A stretch of DNA of 64,000 nucleotides, taken from positions 1 to 64,000 of the forward strand of contig FTLJ01000441.1 in NCBI GenBank assembly GCA_900155495.1, given 5' to 3'. Positions 35,337-45,964 of this stretch are shown piece after piece. Below the pieces are notes generated by a model. That model made no database searches, was not told the DNA's origin, and saw only the letters and a list, made by a program, of their open reading frames with translations. Source of the stretch: Porogramme epimiltina. Its lineage: Eukaryota; Basidiomycota; Agaricomycetes; Polyporales; Polyporaceae. A program made the translations under genes and the position numbers. Every line of letters starts with the position of its first letter. Positions within the stretch are counted from its first letter, which is position 1.

Positions 35337-36957
35337 TACAAACGACGCTCCGAATCGGGTGCCAGTACTCCGTCGGTGCCTCTGGTGACCCCACCAAGTA
35401 TCGCAAGTCCGCCTCGCTCCACTCGACAGTTTCGCCTTCCCGGACACTAATATCTCTCTATGTACAGATGCTTCTTTATGGGCGCGCCCATCTACCAAAC
35501 TCCGCTGATTATCACAACCACCATCGCACCTTTTGCGCCCTCTCGGACCCTTTAGCAACCTCGACCCCTGCTTCTTGGGCGCGTATCGTGAGCCGGGTCA
35601 AGCCTTTCGAGGAGGATTCCGTGCGCGGATGACCTCCGCGCGGGCGCGGGGCGGCTACACGAGGCACACAGGAGACACCGCCCACGAAGAGGCTGACGCG
35701 TCTTTTCGGACGAGGCTGGACCGGAGCCGGGCCGGAAGGGGATAAATACCGTCCCGTCGCGCACTCCCTCCCTCCTCACAACTCCCACCATCGCTCCTCC
35801 ACGAGCACAACATGGCCTAACCGCCCCCACCACTCGCCGACAACGGCACCACTATGCACCGTTCATTGCGGCAGTCACTTACCAGCAGGGGTGCGATGCC
35901 ACTAGGTATGTCCCGCCACATTGACTTCAGCTCGTCGCTCATCGCGCGATTCAGCGTCGAAGACGCCCCAGGTGCCCCCACGATGTTACCACTGGTAGGC
36001 TCATCTCCTCTCTTCTATCCGTGTCGGCATGCTGACAATCGTGCAGAACGACATCGTCGATGGCGCACCACTCCGGTCACCAGAGGCCATCAGCATGTTT
36101 CGTCTGTGCAAAGCACACATGGCGGAGCGCGCAATTGAGCCCAGGCGTCGGCGTCGCGCTTCAGTCCTCATTGCGAGTCGCTGTGTCAGCCGCGGCGCGA
36201 CCGGAACGAGTACCCGCCCACCGCCACCACAAATGCAACGGCGCGGGGAAAGTCAACGACGCCAAAACCTGGAACGGGCTGCGAAAGCGGCACGGGTAGG
36301 CGACGTACGCGTCCATGGTGTTCACCCTCCGGACTCGTAACGAGTCGCGGCTGGGGGGCATCCGACGTCGCGTCGCCAACGCAGGTTCTTCCCCCAACGG
36401 CACGTCTCCCCACCGATATGCGCCCTGTTCTGGTACTCATGTCCTATGTCGCGCACAGGGACACCTGCTGCGATCCTCTCCGGTTGACCGCTTTGCGTCG
36501 CGTCGTGGAGGTCGCGGCGTGAAATGATTTGGTCCCGCGCACGGTGGCGCGCATGTCAAGCAGGCCCGGTCGACCTCTTCGTAGTGCGCGTCTCCCGTGC
36601 ATATTCGAAATGGTAAGGTCCCGGGTGTCATGCGGTGCGCGCCACTCAGCAACTCTCGACGACGCTACGCTTCGACAAACAAAGTACGTCTTCGCTCTCT
36701 TCTAGGGCTCATAGCTGCCTGACGCGAACCTTGGATACCGCGACAGATTATGCGTACATTTCATTCTGTGTGATGTGTGTGACCTTCAAATGGCGCTGGG
36801 GGCCAAGTTGCTCCCGGCTCAAGATGCCTTCCCGAGGTACGGTCGACTGCTCGAGCCGCGAGGCTTGATGCGGTCGTGCCTGGCGCGGGCCTCTTCGTGG
36901 CCCTCGGGACTAGTACCTGCCTTCGTGGTGGGGAAGCTAACGCGCGCCGAAAGGTTT
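35337..36957 (+). repeat. Interspersed repeat R, copy C (near full length)
   Basis: Starts near AACGACGCTCCGAATCGGG and ends near GCGCCGAAAGGTTTG. TATA-like GATAAATACC at 35741-35750. A splice-like pair (GTAGGC after 35994, GTGCAG before 36049) separates two short frames, the second with APLRSPEAISMFRLCKAHMA and ending at 36340. Copies C and E are the best preserved. No terminal inverted repeats or transposase are visible. Confidence 0.7.
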
Positions 36958-37550
36958 GTTCAATTCTAGTACTGCGGACCAGTATTCTCGTTTACGCACG
37001 CTATCCGGAATCGCATGTATCGAGTTGAGTAGGGGGGCTGAGGCATTATATACATTCTGTTTCGCGACACGAGGTCGAAATGAGAGCGCACATTTTCATA
37101 ATGCACGGGAGGCTAGAAAGCAGGTATTACGTAGACTACGCACAAGTTAGTGAGGTGATGCCCAACTCAACCGCCGAGACGACTACGCGCACCGCGACAC
37201 AAACCAGGTTCGCGGCATTCGGGGAAACATTCATTGAGTGCATCGTTCACGAGGTTCTCTACTCTCGTACATGGAGAATTGCGCCAGGACATTTGACCAC
37301 TGCAACACCGAATTCGTACGATGGACAGTCAAGCTCATCGTGTACGAGAATTTTCCAGTCGAGCGATAACACGCCCTAATAGGTAGGGGCGCCACTCCCC
37401 ACGGGTAACACTCACGAAGTTGCGTCAAGCCGCGAAAAAGCATCATCGCAACCATGCCCTCGAAGGACGTAGAGATGGAATAGATGCAGAGTGAGATGGG
37501 AATTGCAGTTACAGGTACAACGCGGACTATCGAGCAGGGTATAGGGAGGG
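36958..37550. other. Diverged duplicate of the 43.9-44.3 kb region
   Basis: Scattered similarity (GTATTACG.AGACTACG.CAAG, TTCGGGGAA, TAACAC) to about 43920-44270, in the same position 3' of the paralogous genes F1-5 and F1-7. It marks a larger, older segmental duplication. No gene seen. Confidence 0.45.
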
Positions 37551-38470
37551 TCACAGTGACTGAGGCGAGGCCTGTGAGTATCATGTCGAAGAGGGATGAA
37601 AGAACTGAACTCACTAAAGAATTCTTGAATGACCACCACCATGCCAACGACGTTCGACGTTCGCAGCCCTCCGGGAGGCATTCGTTCAGTGCGTCGTCGA
37701 TGAACTTTTTGACCTTCTCCCACTTCCCGGGTCTATCGTATATTGTGTACTGCTTCTCGTAATCATCGGTCGACCATAGCACGAGGATCTTATCCCACTC
37801 CAGCGAGATCGGGCGATCGACCGTCATCCATCGCGCGTGTACTTCACGGCCGAAGTGGAAGAGGACTCGCATGGTGGCGGACCGACGAAGGGCGAGGAAA
37901 AGATGTTTGTCCGCGAGGTGATCATCGGTAAGGTCTCCGAAGCTAAACTCGTCCTTGCCGTCAAATCGGTCTCGGTAATAAGGGTCGACGGGGAAGATGA
38001 GTCTGTGTCGACGAGCGTAGTCGAGCATGTAGTCTTCGGAAATCGGCCAGCCGTAGAGACGATGTGGTACATTCTTACCCGACCTTGGAAGCTCGTCTGC
38101 AGTTAAGGTTTTGCACGGCGGATGCTTTACGACAATGGCCTCCCATTCAATGCGCTGAGAAATTATAACGTTCACTGTGTGAGTGCGGTATGTAAACAGG
38201 CGCACCTACCAAGTTCTCTGTTTTCTGGTCTTGTTCAGCGCTGCAAGAGGCAACATTGGCCGCAGTGTTCGCCACTGAACGAAACCGCTTTCTCGCTCCC
38301 CTATGCGTCGTCTTGGGTTTTGCATCAGCCCTCTTTGGCGGTTTCGGTTTCAACGCCGTTCTGGACAATGTTTTCCCTACCCTCTTCTCTGCACTCTCCT
38401 GTGCCGATGGTATGGGGTACACCGTGAGGGAACGGGTCTTCTTCGTGGTAGATCGAGTCACGACGGGCAT
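37551..38470 (-). CDS. F1-5, uncharacterised F1-family protein (273 aa)
   Basis: Exons 38470-38210, 38154-37615 and 37571-37551 give 273 aa. The last exon (21 nt) codes ASPQSL-stop and is the longest terminal exon of the family. Motifs: MPVVTRSTTKKTRSLTVY, a Lys/Arg-rich segment with KPKPPKRADAKPK and RGARKRFR (possible nuclear signals), RIEWEAIVVKHPPC, GWPISEDYMLDYARRHRL, FGDLTDDHLAD, VLWSTDDYEKQYTIYD, LNECLPEGCERRTSLAWWWS. Without splicing of intron 2 the frame would run on to 37231 with no family similarity. Closest relative in the window is F1-7. Function unknown. Confidence 0.8.
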
Positions 38471-38552
38471 GGCGAGAGGTGTGGTAGTGATAGAGTTGAG
38501 GAAAGTAGATATGCGTGGTAAAGATGTAGGTAAGGGATGTAATGGCAAACAA

Positions 38553-38568
38553 GGTGGTGGTGGTCAGG
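38553..38568 (-). promoter_or_regulatory. Shared F1 promoter motif
   Basis: CCTGACCACCACCACC on the coding strand, 83-98 bp upstream of F1-5. Confidence 0.5.
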
Positions 38569-38649
38569 TCGCAAGAGGGATCGATCTTGGGCGTCTCCTC
38601 ATGTTCAAGTCCGGGCGTGTGACTGCACACTGAAGATCTTGGAAGATAG

Positions 38650-39063
38650 TTGCCAGTGCAGACTCAGATAGTCACATCGGCGGACATTTACTTCATATAT
38701 GCCCGGTCGGCGGTGCCTCGGGGTGCCTGCAGCCGCGTCGGCATACAGGTCGTTCAGCAAGGATCTTCTCTTCCAGGAAAACGTCTCCAAGACAGTCGAA
38801 GGTCATGCCACGGAACACTTTCAGGGTCTGGGGGCAAATGGAGCTCTGACAATATCTCCAGATCTCGGAAGTGCTCCTCGGAAACAAATCGTCCGACACA
38901 CACCGAGGGCTTTGAGATACGCCCAGAGTGTGCTGAAGAACGGCCATATGGACACGGGGAGCTTGCCCTTGTTAACACATTCGTCGTCGTCGTCGAAGGT
39001 GCTCGTGATTGTCTCCGAGTCGCTCCCCTTCATTCTCAATGATGCACGCTCCTCTTGATCCAA
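38650..39063 (-). pseudogene. F2-family relic (C-terminal part, frameshifted)
   Basis: Decayed piece of an F2 gene closest to F2-B. Pieces lie in different frames: an acidic stretch like that of F2-B (ERASLRMKGSDS, DDDDE), then ALKVC..LF and IWRYCQSSI matching ALKNVLDDLLPNDTRVWKCFKSSI, VFRGMTFDCLGD matching IVRGMDFDRVGG, and WKRRSLLNDLYADAAAG matching GKRKSLLDDLYADAAAG. The N-terminal signature and all membrane helices are missing. It sits just upstream of F1-5. Confidence 0.75.
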
Positions 39064-39354
39064 TGAAATGCTGAGACTTAGCTGCGTGGGGTGTCCGAAT
39101 AGATTGTGTACACTACCTGTATGCAGGCAGGTATAGAATGGAACGGAGAATAGTGGTCCGAGTCACAAGGATCTCATCTTCAAACACGTTCAGAAATCCA
39201 AAGTTGACGCAGTCGTTGATGCATGATCATGATGACCGAAAGTCACCACGGGCCACGGCGACTCGGCACCGCGGCAGGACTCATCCGAGGTAGATTATGT
39301 AACGCTTTGGTAGACGCCCCTTTGAGACGCCCCGCGAGCTCTGTGCAGCGGACG
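39064..39354. other. Intergenic, no gene seen
   Basis: Short spacer between the F2 relic and repeat copy D. Confidence 0.4.
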
Positions 39355-40505
39355 CGGGCCGGAAGGAGATCAATACCGTCGCAACGCGCACCCTTCTCAG
39401 AACCCCCGCCGTTGTTCCCCCGTGGAAACAACACGGCCTAACCGCCTGCGCTGCTCGCTGACAAAGGCATCACTATACGCCGCTCGTCGCGCGGCGAAAT
39501 CACCTACGGGCCACAGGGGCGCGACACCACGAGGTATGTCCCGCCCCAATGACCATTGACCTCAGCCTATCGCTCGTCGCCCATCGCGCGATCTGGCGTC
39601 GAGGATACCTCAGGTGCCCCCACGATGTTACCACAGGTATGCTCCAGCCCTCGTTTTCGCACTCCATACTATGCTGACGATTACGCAGAACGACGTCGCG
39701 CACCGCTCCGGTCACCAGAGGCCATCAGCATGTTCCATCTATACAAAGCACACATGGCAGAGCGCGCAATTGAGCCCAGGCGTTGGCGTCGTGCTTCATC
39801 CCTCATCGCGAGACCATACGTCAGCCGCGGCGCGACCGGAACGAGTACCGCCATCACAAAGACTACAGCGCGGGGAAAGTCAGCGACGCCAAAAACCTGG
39901 AACGGGCTTCGAAAGCGGCACGGATAGGCGGCATACGCGCCCATGGTGCTCGCCCTCCGGGCTCTCAACGAGTCGCGGTTGGTGTGTGTCCGGCGTCGCG
40001 TCGCCAACGTAGGTTCTTCCCTCAACGGTACGTTTCCCCCCTCGTGCTTCCCATTCGAGTACTCACATCCCCCGTCACACAGGGATACCCGCCTCATCCT
40101 CCTGCAGCTGACCTCTTTGCACAGCGTCGTGGAGGACGCGACGTGAATTGACTTAGTCCCGCGCACGGCGGCATGTCAGGCAGGCTCGATCGATTGCTTC
40201 GTAGTGCGCATCTCCCGTGCACATTCGGAATGGTATGGTCCCGGGTGTGATGCGGTCTGCGCTGCTCAGCTCTCCCGTCGGCGCAACGCTTCAACAGCCA
40301 ATTTTCTCAGCCCGGCGCTGACACTTGATATCGTCGCAAACTATGCGTACGTTTCATTCTGTGTGATAGGTGTGACCTTCGAGCGGCGCCAGGAGATGAG
40401 TTGCTCCCGGCTCAAGATGACTTCCCAAGGTACGGTCGATCGCGCGAGCCACGATGCGTCGCGCGGTCATGCCTGGCGCGGGCCTCTTCGTGGCCCTCGG
40501 GACTA
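39355..40505 (+). repeat. Interspersed repeat R, copy D (truncated, diverged)
   Basis: Lacks the 5' part of copies C and E and ends early at GGGACTAGTACCT. The TATA-like box is degenerate (GATCAATACC near 39369). A short deletion near 39690 shifts the internal frame. It is the most diverged copy. Confidence 0.65.
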
Positions 40506-40826
40506 GTACCTCCAATGACGTAGCCTGAATACGTCATGTGCGAATCGTGCACCAGACGTACCCGTCCTTGAGTATTTCCAGCGACCGACAGCGTAGAAAC
40601 CAGCTCAGAGCTGATTACATCCCGGCGCGGAGTAAATAAGGATGCAGAACGAGACTAGTAGGAGTAAAAGTGTTCTGCAACCCCACACAACGGAGCCTCT
40701 AATATTCCGTCAAATGGTGTGTTCGACTACACGTTACATGATGTAATGAAAGTCCAAGAACGAGAACAGAAGCCTGGGTACGGACGCGGGAGAAATACTA
40801 CGATTAGAGACAAACAGAGGCACTAT
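40506..40826. other. 3' flank of F1-6, no gene seen
   Basis: The part next to F1-6 matches the 3' flank of F1-1 (2657-2745) in reverse, for example GCGTCCGTAC.YAGGC. Confidence 0.5.
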
Positions 40827-41742
40827 TCATGGCTGCCAACAGAAAATCAGTACGGTAGTAGAATAACAATGCGAAAGTGCTTACTAGTGTGTTCTGGAGT
40901 GACCACCACCACTCCAGCGACGTCCGACGCTCGCACCCCTCGGGAAGGCATTCGTTCAGTGCATTGTCGATAAACTTCTCGATCTTCTCCCAGTTCCCCC
41001 GCATCTTGTACCTCGCGTACTTCTCCTCGTAGTCATCGGTGGACCACAAAACCAGCATCCAATCCAACGTTCGTGATACAGGACGCTCGAACGTCAACCT
41101 CGCCCCAACTTCGCCAAGAAAGTGAATCATGACGTCCAAAGTCGCGAATCGACGGATACTGAGGGCAAGACTCTCGTCCATCAGGTCCTCGTCTGTGAGA
41201 TCGCCATAGTTGAACTCCTCCTTCCCTCCGAACCGCGCGCGATGGTTCGAGCTAACCAGGAAGGTTAACCGGTGACGGCGTGCATATTGTAGCAAATATT
41301 CTTCAGTAATGGGCCAGCCGTAAATGCGGTGAGGGACCTCTTTGCCGGACTGGGGGAGGTCTTCGGCAGTGAGGGTTTTCAGTGGCGGACGTTCCGATAC
41401 AAATGCCTCCCATTCGATACGCTGAAGAGTACAATACGTTGAATATGAGGAATGGAAAAGACGAAGCGGGAATGTAGAGCTCACCATCTGTTCAGCCCTC
41501 TCGACCTCATGCACGTTGTGGGAGGCGACCGTGGTCTCTGGTATTTTGCGTGGTCGCTTATTTGGCACCTTTGGCGCGGATTTGTGCCCCATCCTTGTAT
41601 GCACACTCTTCGAAGATGGCCTTGATGTCGTCCTAGACGACGACAGAGACCTATCTTGTGTCACCGCCTTCAGAGGGGGTGGCTTGGTGTACACGGTCAG
41701 AGACCTCGTTTTTCTGGTGGTAGAGCGCGTAGTAGCGGGCAT
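40827..41742 (-). CDS. F1-6, uncharacterised F1-family protein (266 aa)
   Basis: Near-identical partner of F1-1 in opposite orientation. Exons 41742-41485, 41421-40885 and 40832-40827 give 266 aa, ending in proline from a 6-nt last exon as in F1-1. Motifs: MPATTRSTTRKTRSLTVYTK, KVPNKRPRKIPETT (basic), RIEWEAFVSERPPLKTL, GWPITEEYLLQYARRHRL, YGDLTDEDLMD, VLWSTDDYEEKYARYK, LNECLPEGCERRTSLEWWWS. Differences from F1-1 are mostly single substitutions and one deleted codon in exon 1. Function unknown. Confidence 0.82.
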
Positions 41743-41823
41743 GACTGCGTTGTTCGCTGCGAGAACGTGTGTTGTTGCTTGCAGAGGGGAATATGGGTGA
41801 ATGGTGGAAAGGCGGATATAGGA

Positions 41824-41836
41824 TGATGGTGGTCAA
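41824..41836 (-). promoter_or_regulatory. Shared F1 promoter motif
   Basis: TTGACCACCATCA on the coding strand, 82-94 bp upstream of F1-6. Confidence 0.5.
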
Positions 41837-41881
41837 GACCAAGGGGGATTACCTTTCGGCGCTTCAGCGTGTTGAAGTTCA

Positions 41882-41890
41882 ATCACGTGA
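41882..41890. promoter_or_regulatory. ATCACGTGA (E-box) upstream of F1-6
   Basis: CACGTG core about 140 bp upstream of the F1-6 start, beyond the TGACCACC motif, the same order as in F1-3 and F1-7. Confidence 0.4.
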
Positions 41891-42197
41891 CCCAAACGCT
41901 GGAAGCCTGGCGCGCCGCGCGAAGCGCTCTGTGGTCAACGGTGGTCACTGCCATGGGCCCATCTGCCGTAGGGCTCTCGTTGGGGTCTGTGATTATAACG
42001 GTCTGTAATTGTCCCTCGCTTATGGAACAATGGTGAGTGGAGCAAGGTAGTGGTATTTAATCGTCTTGCATGGTGGTCTTGTCATCCCGCTCTCCCTCCT
42101 TCTGCAGCCTACCATCGCCGCGGACTCACAGTGGCCGAAGGAGAGTCAGCGTCCCCTCCTCACTCATAGGTCGGCAAGAGGTAACATCTATTCTATT

Positions 42198-43747
42198 ATG
42201 AAGCGCAAGCAGGACTCCTCCAACGGGGAAAAGGATACTGACCACAAGAAACCGAAAGTAGGTCCACTTACACCCATCCCTAGTATCCTCCTGCGCCGGT
42301 TTGGGTTCTGATAATGTTCTTTCATGATCAGCCCGACAAAGGGACGTTCTATAGCGGTCTCCTCACCTGTATCCGCACAGCGTGGGAAGAGCGCCTGGTC
42401 GAGGCGTCGTTATATCCCGTATGGACACGCATCTCCGAGGCGATGTCCAGCGTCGACGTCGTTATTCCAGGACCTTACAAGACGTTGTTCACTGAGCCGC
42501 AATATACTCTTCGACGGTTGCAAATGGGTCAGGGTACATCCGGCGCGGTGGTGCCCACTCAGGATCCCAAGTGGCGGGTGAGAATTCCTGACTTTGCACG
42601 ACTCATTCACGAAGACCACCGCGCACAAGGGGATACAACTGGACCGATGACTTCGCGGACTCTCATCGACATTACTGAGGTGAAGCGTCTACGTTCCCGC
42701 AAGGATATAAACCCTTGGGGAACACAGGCGGCCAGGAACGATGCGGCTCAAGAAATTCCGGGCTGCCTCTTCCAAGTGTACTCGACTGCTATGGCTGCAT
42801 TCAATCATAATCCCAAGTGGAAACGGGCCTATGTAACGCTAATGATCGGCATTTACTACACTCAGCTACACTGGAAACGACCTAAGGATGTAGTGCTCCA
42901 GCGGATACCTGCCCTCTTTCGCGCCTACAACGCCATCCCGCACACCACAATGAGCCAGAGCGAGGTACAAGACCTCATCAAAGATATCGAAACTGCCATC
43001 GAGGACTGCAACAATCGCGAAATGCCCGAGATTCTCTGTTGGAACGAGCCCATTGTTGACTTCGGCGATGGCTGTGACGTCACCTCCGTTGATGCTGCAG
43101 TGACGTTTACTCCCGCATTTCTGTGGTCTATGAGGCAACCGTTGAAAAATCGACGCGATACAACGTTCGAAAAGTGTTGGTTGTCACCTACCCACAAGCG
43201 TCCCGAAGAGGTCAACCTCGACGCGATTGTAAGTCACGGTATCTCAACTCTCACTCCTGATATATATCACGTGTTTCCCTGCATGCTAACTGACTTATCG
43301 ATTGTTTAGGCCGAAGGAGATGCAATTGTGCGTCGAGAGCTCGTCGTCACCCCCAGGAAGGGACTTCAGGAACATTTAGAATCGCTTCGCAAGTCTCCTA
43401 CGGTAACCCCAGTGAGCCAGGCTAGCTCAGGAGAGGGTCGCTCTCACGACCCAGACTTCTCGCCTCCAACGGAGAGTGAGTCATCTGTTGACGACAGCCC
43501 TACCTTTCCGATAGCGGAGAGAGTTGCGCGTTTCCGCTCGCGTCCACACGCTTCCCGGGCTCCAGAAACACCGCGCGTCCGACCCCGCGATCCGAGTCCC
43601 TTGGCGGAGGCTGCCACTGGCCCTGCGACCCCTCAAACGGAGTTAGACCTTGATCAGGATGCTGAGGAGGAGGAGGAGGTTGTACTCTCTCTTGGATTAT
43701 ACGGTGAGGACTTGTTCGATGCAAATGACAGCGGCGAGGATCTCTAG
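42198..43747 (+). CDS. Hypothetical protein with PD-(D/E)XK-like signature (464 aa)
   Basis: Exons 42198-42257, 42332-43228 and 43310-43747 give 464 aa. It starts with a Lys-rich peptide (MKRKQDSSNGEKDTDHKKPK), likely a nuclear signal. Residues 104-140 read RIPDFARL, then after about 22 residues LIDITEVKRL: Pro106-Asp107 followed by Glu136-x-Lys138 has the spacing and hydrophobic setting of a PD-(D/E)XK nuclease core. The helix-rich middle (residues about 150-260) has no match I know. The C-terminal third is Ser/Pro/Glu-rich with an acidic run (DAEEEEEVV) and looks disordered. The nuclease idea rests on this short motif alone. It lies between F1-6 and F1-7, divergent from F1-6. Confidence 0.7.
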
Positions 43748-44322
43748 ACGGGATTGGCGTGTACCCATTTCTTGGAGCATTGGGTCGACTCGACCTCTCA
43801 CGATTGTTCGAATTCTTGGATATTTTGTAGGATATGTAGCGACGGCCCATGACTGCCCTTTGTTCTCAATGATTACCCCTTGAACCTTTGTCCTGTAACT
43901 TCTAGTCCGTCCGGGAAGCAACGTCGAAGTCAGAACGTTTGTTATTATGATGCGGGAGAGGCTGGAGTGCACGTATTACGAAGACTACATGCAAGTACGT
44001 TAAGGTAATGGCAGACTGAACTGCTGAAACGACCACTGCGACACCGATTATGTCGGCGTTAGAAGCCTTCGGGGAACCGCTTGTTGAGCGTATCGTCCAC
44101 AAAGGTCTCTGTCCCCCACACGGACATGTAAGAGTGCGCTAAGGTATTTTGCCACTGCGACATCAGTTTACTACCAAGCTCATCGCGTATCAAGTTTCCT
44201 AGGCAAGCAATAACGCCCCAATATGTGGGGTTGCGCCAAGCTCACCACGAGTAACACTGAATTGCAGTTACAAGTACAAACGCGGGCTATATAGACTACA
44301 AGTGAGCAGGGTATTGGGAGCA
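43748..44322. other. 3' flank of F1-7, duplicate of 36.96-37.55 kb
   Basis: Contains diverged similarity to the flank of F1-5. No gene seen. Confidence 0.45.
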
Positions 44323-45247
44323 TCACGGTGACTAAGGGGGGTCCGTGAGTATTATGTCGAAGAGGAATGAAAGACCCGGACTCACGACAGAGTTGAGATA
44401 TGAATACCACCATGCTAATGAAGTTCGGCGTTCGCAGCCCTCCGGGAGGCATTCGTTCAGTGCGTCGTCGATGAACTTTTTGACCTTCTCCCACTTCCCG
44501 GGTCTATCGTATATTGTGTACTTCTTCTCGTAGTCATCGGTCGACCATAGCACCACCATCGTCTTCCACTCCAGCGATATCGGGCAATCAACCATCATCC
44601 ATCGCGCGTGTACCTCGTGGGCGAAGTGTAAGAGGACTCGCACGGTGGCGGACCGATGAAGGTTTTGGGAAAGATGTTTGTCCGCGAGGTGATCATCGGT
44701 AAGGTCTCCGAAGTTAATTTCGTTCTTGCCATCGAATTGATCTCGGTAGTGGGAGATAACAGGAAAGATAAGTCTGTGTCGACGAGCGTAGTCGAGCATG
44801 TAGTCTTCGGAAATCGGCCAGCCATAAAGGCGACGGGGCACGGTTTTACCTGGCCCTGGGAGGTCGTCCGCAGTTAAGGTTTTGCACGGAGGATGCTTTG
44901 CGACAGTGGCCTCCCATTCAAGGCGCTGAGAAATTGTCACGTTCACCGTGTGAGTGAGGTATGTAAAGAGGCGTACTCACCAATTTCTCTGCTTGCTGGT
45001 CCCGTTCAACGTTACGAGAGGCAACATCAGTCTCGATCATTTCAACGGCTGAATTCGTGGACTTCGTCGTCGCCTTTGGTGCCGCAGCATTGAGGCCGGA
45101 CTTGATATTTCTCTTTGAGGACTTTTTATACATCTTCCCGAACGATTGCTTCATTTCCCTTGTCCCCGCGGCCGCCTGTGCTAGTGGCTTTGCACACATA
45201 GTGAGCGAACGCGTCTTCCTGGTAGTGGAACGAGTCGTGACAGGCAT
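44323..45247 (-). CDS. F1-7, uncharacterised F1-family protein (271 aa)
   Basis: Exons 45247-44981, 44925-44386 and 44331-44323 give 271 aa; the last exon codes Ser-Pro-stop. Motifs: MPVTTRSTTRKTRSLTMCAK, KKSSKRNIKSGL (basic), RLEWEATVAKHPPC, GWPISEDYMLDYARRHRL, FGDLTDDHLAD, VVLWSTDDYEKKYTIYD, LNECLPEGCERRTSLAWWYS. The usual WWWS has become WWYS. Exon 2 is nearly identical to that of F1-5 while exon 1 is much more diverged, so the two parts evolve at different rates. Function unknown. Confidence 0.8.
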
Positions 45248-45330
45248 GATAAAGTGTGTGGCTATGTTATGGTTGACTACGTAGATTGCCGCAGAAAATA
45301 TGGCGATGAGCAATGCAAAGACGGATGGCG

Positions 45331-45342
45331 TGGTGGTGGTCA
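45331..45342 (-). promoter_or_regulatory. Shared F1 promoter motif
   Basis: CTGACCACCACCA-type sequence on the coding strand, 84-95 bp upstream of F1-7. A CACGTG site follows at 45413-45418. Confidence 0.5.
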
Positions 45343-45420
45343 GACCTCAGGTTGCAATTGGCCTCGGGGCCATGTTGGTCCGCTTGGGCGTCTCATCATG
45401 TGAAAATTTGGTCACGTGAT

Positions 45421-45964
45421 GCATTGGCTCGCCCCACCTCCCCCACCCGTCACGTATATGATGCCACGTGTTTCAACTTTCCTACTCCCCATCAGTTAGA
45501 ACGGAACCACTATGACGCCTTCTGAGTTTTTGTGAAGCCCAGACCTAAGCAGTGAGGAGAGTAACATCCACACTAAGGTGTTTCCAGTTTTCGAGGGTGG
45601 GTGGAGTCGCCTCTTATACCCTCAGGCTCTCCGTCACAAGGCCTTTCCATCTTCCATCCGTTAATGACTAGAAGTGAGTCCAATGCTAGATCCTAGCTAT
45701 GGTGAATTTGCCCAACAAGTACTTCATTAAATCCCAAAAATAGGCTCTCAAATGATGATCCTCAACTGAACGATCTACTATATCTGTTGCCCTCTCCCAA
45801 CAGAGGTAGTGCCGAGGCAGGGCATGAGGGCGAGGTCACGTATGAATTAGGACTATGCCATCGCGGTCTACGGACACAGCGAAATGTTTAACTGACACTG
45901 CTGATACAGACCTCTCTAGAACTCACAGATAACGTTCGTCGTCCCTGGACCCTGGCGCAAAAGA
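45421..45964. other. Intergenic, no gene seen
   Basis: About 0.5 kb between the F1-7 promoter and repeat copy E. Confidence 0.45.
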
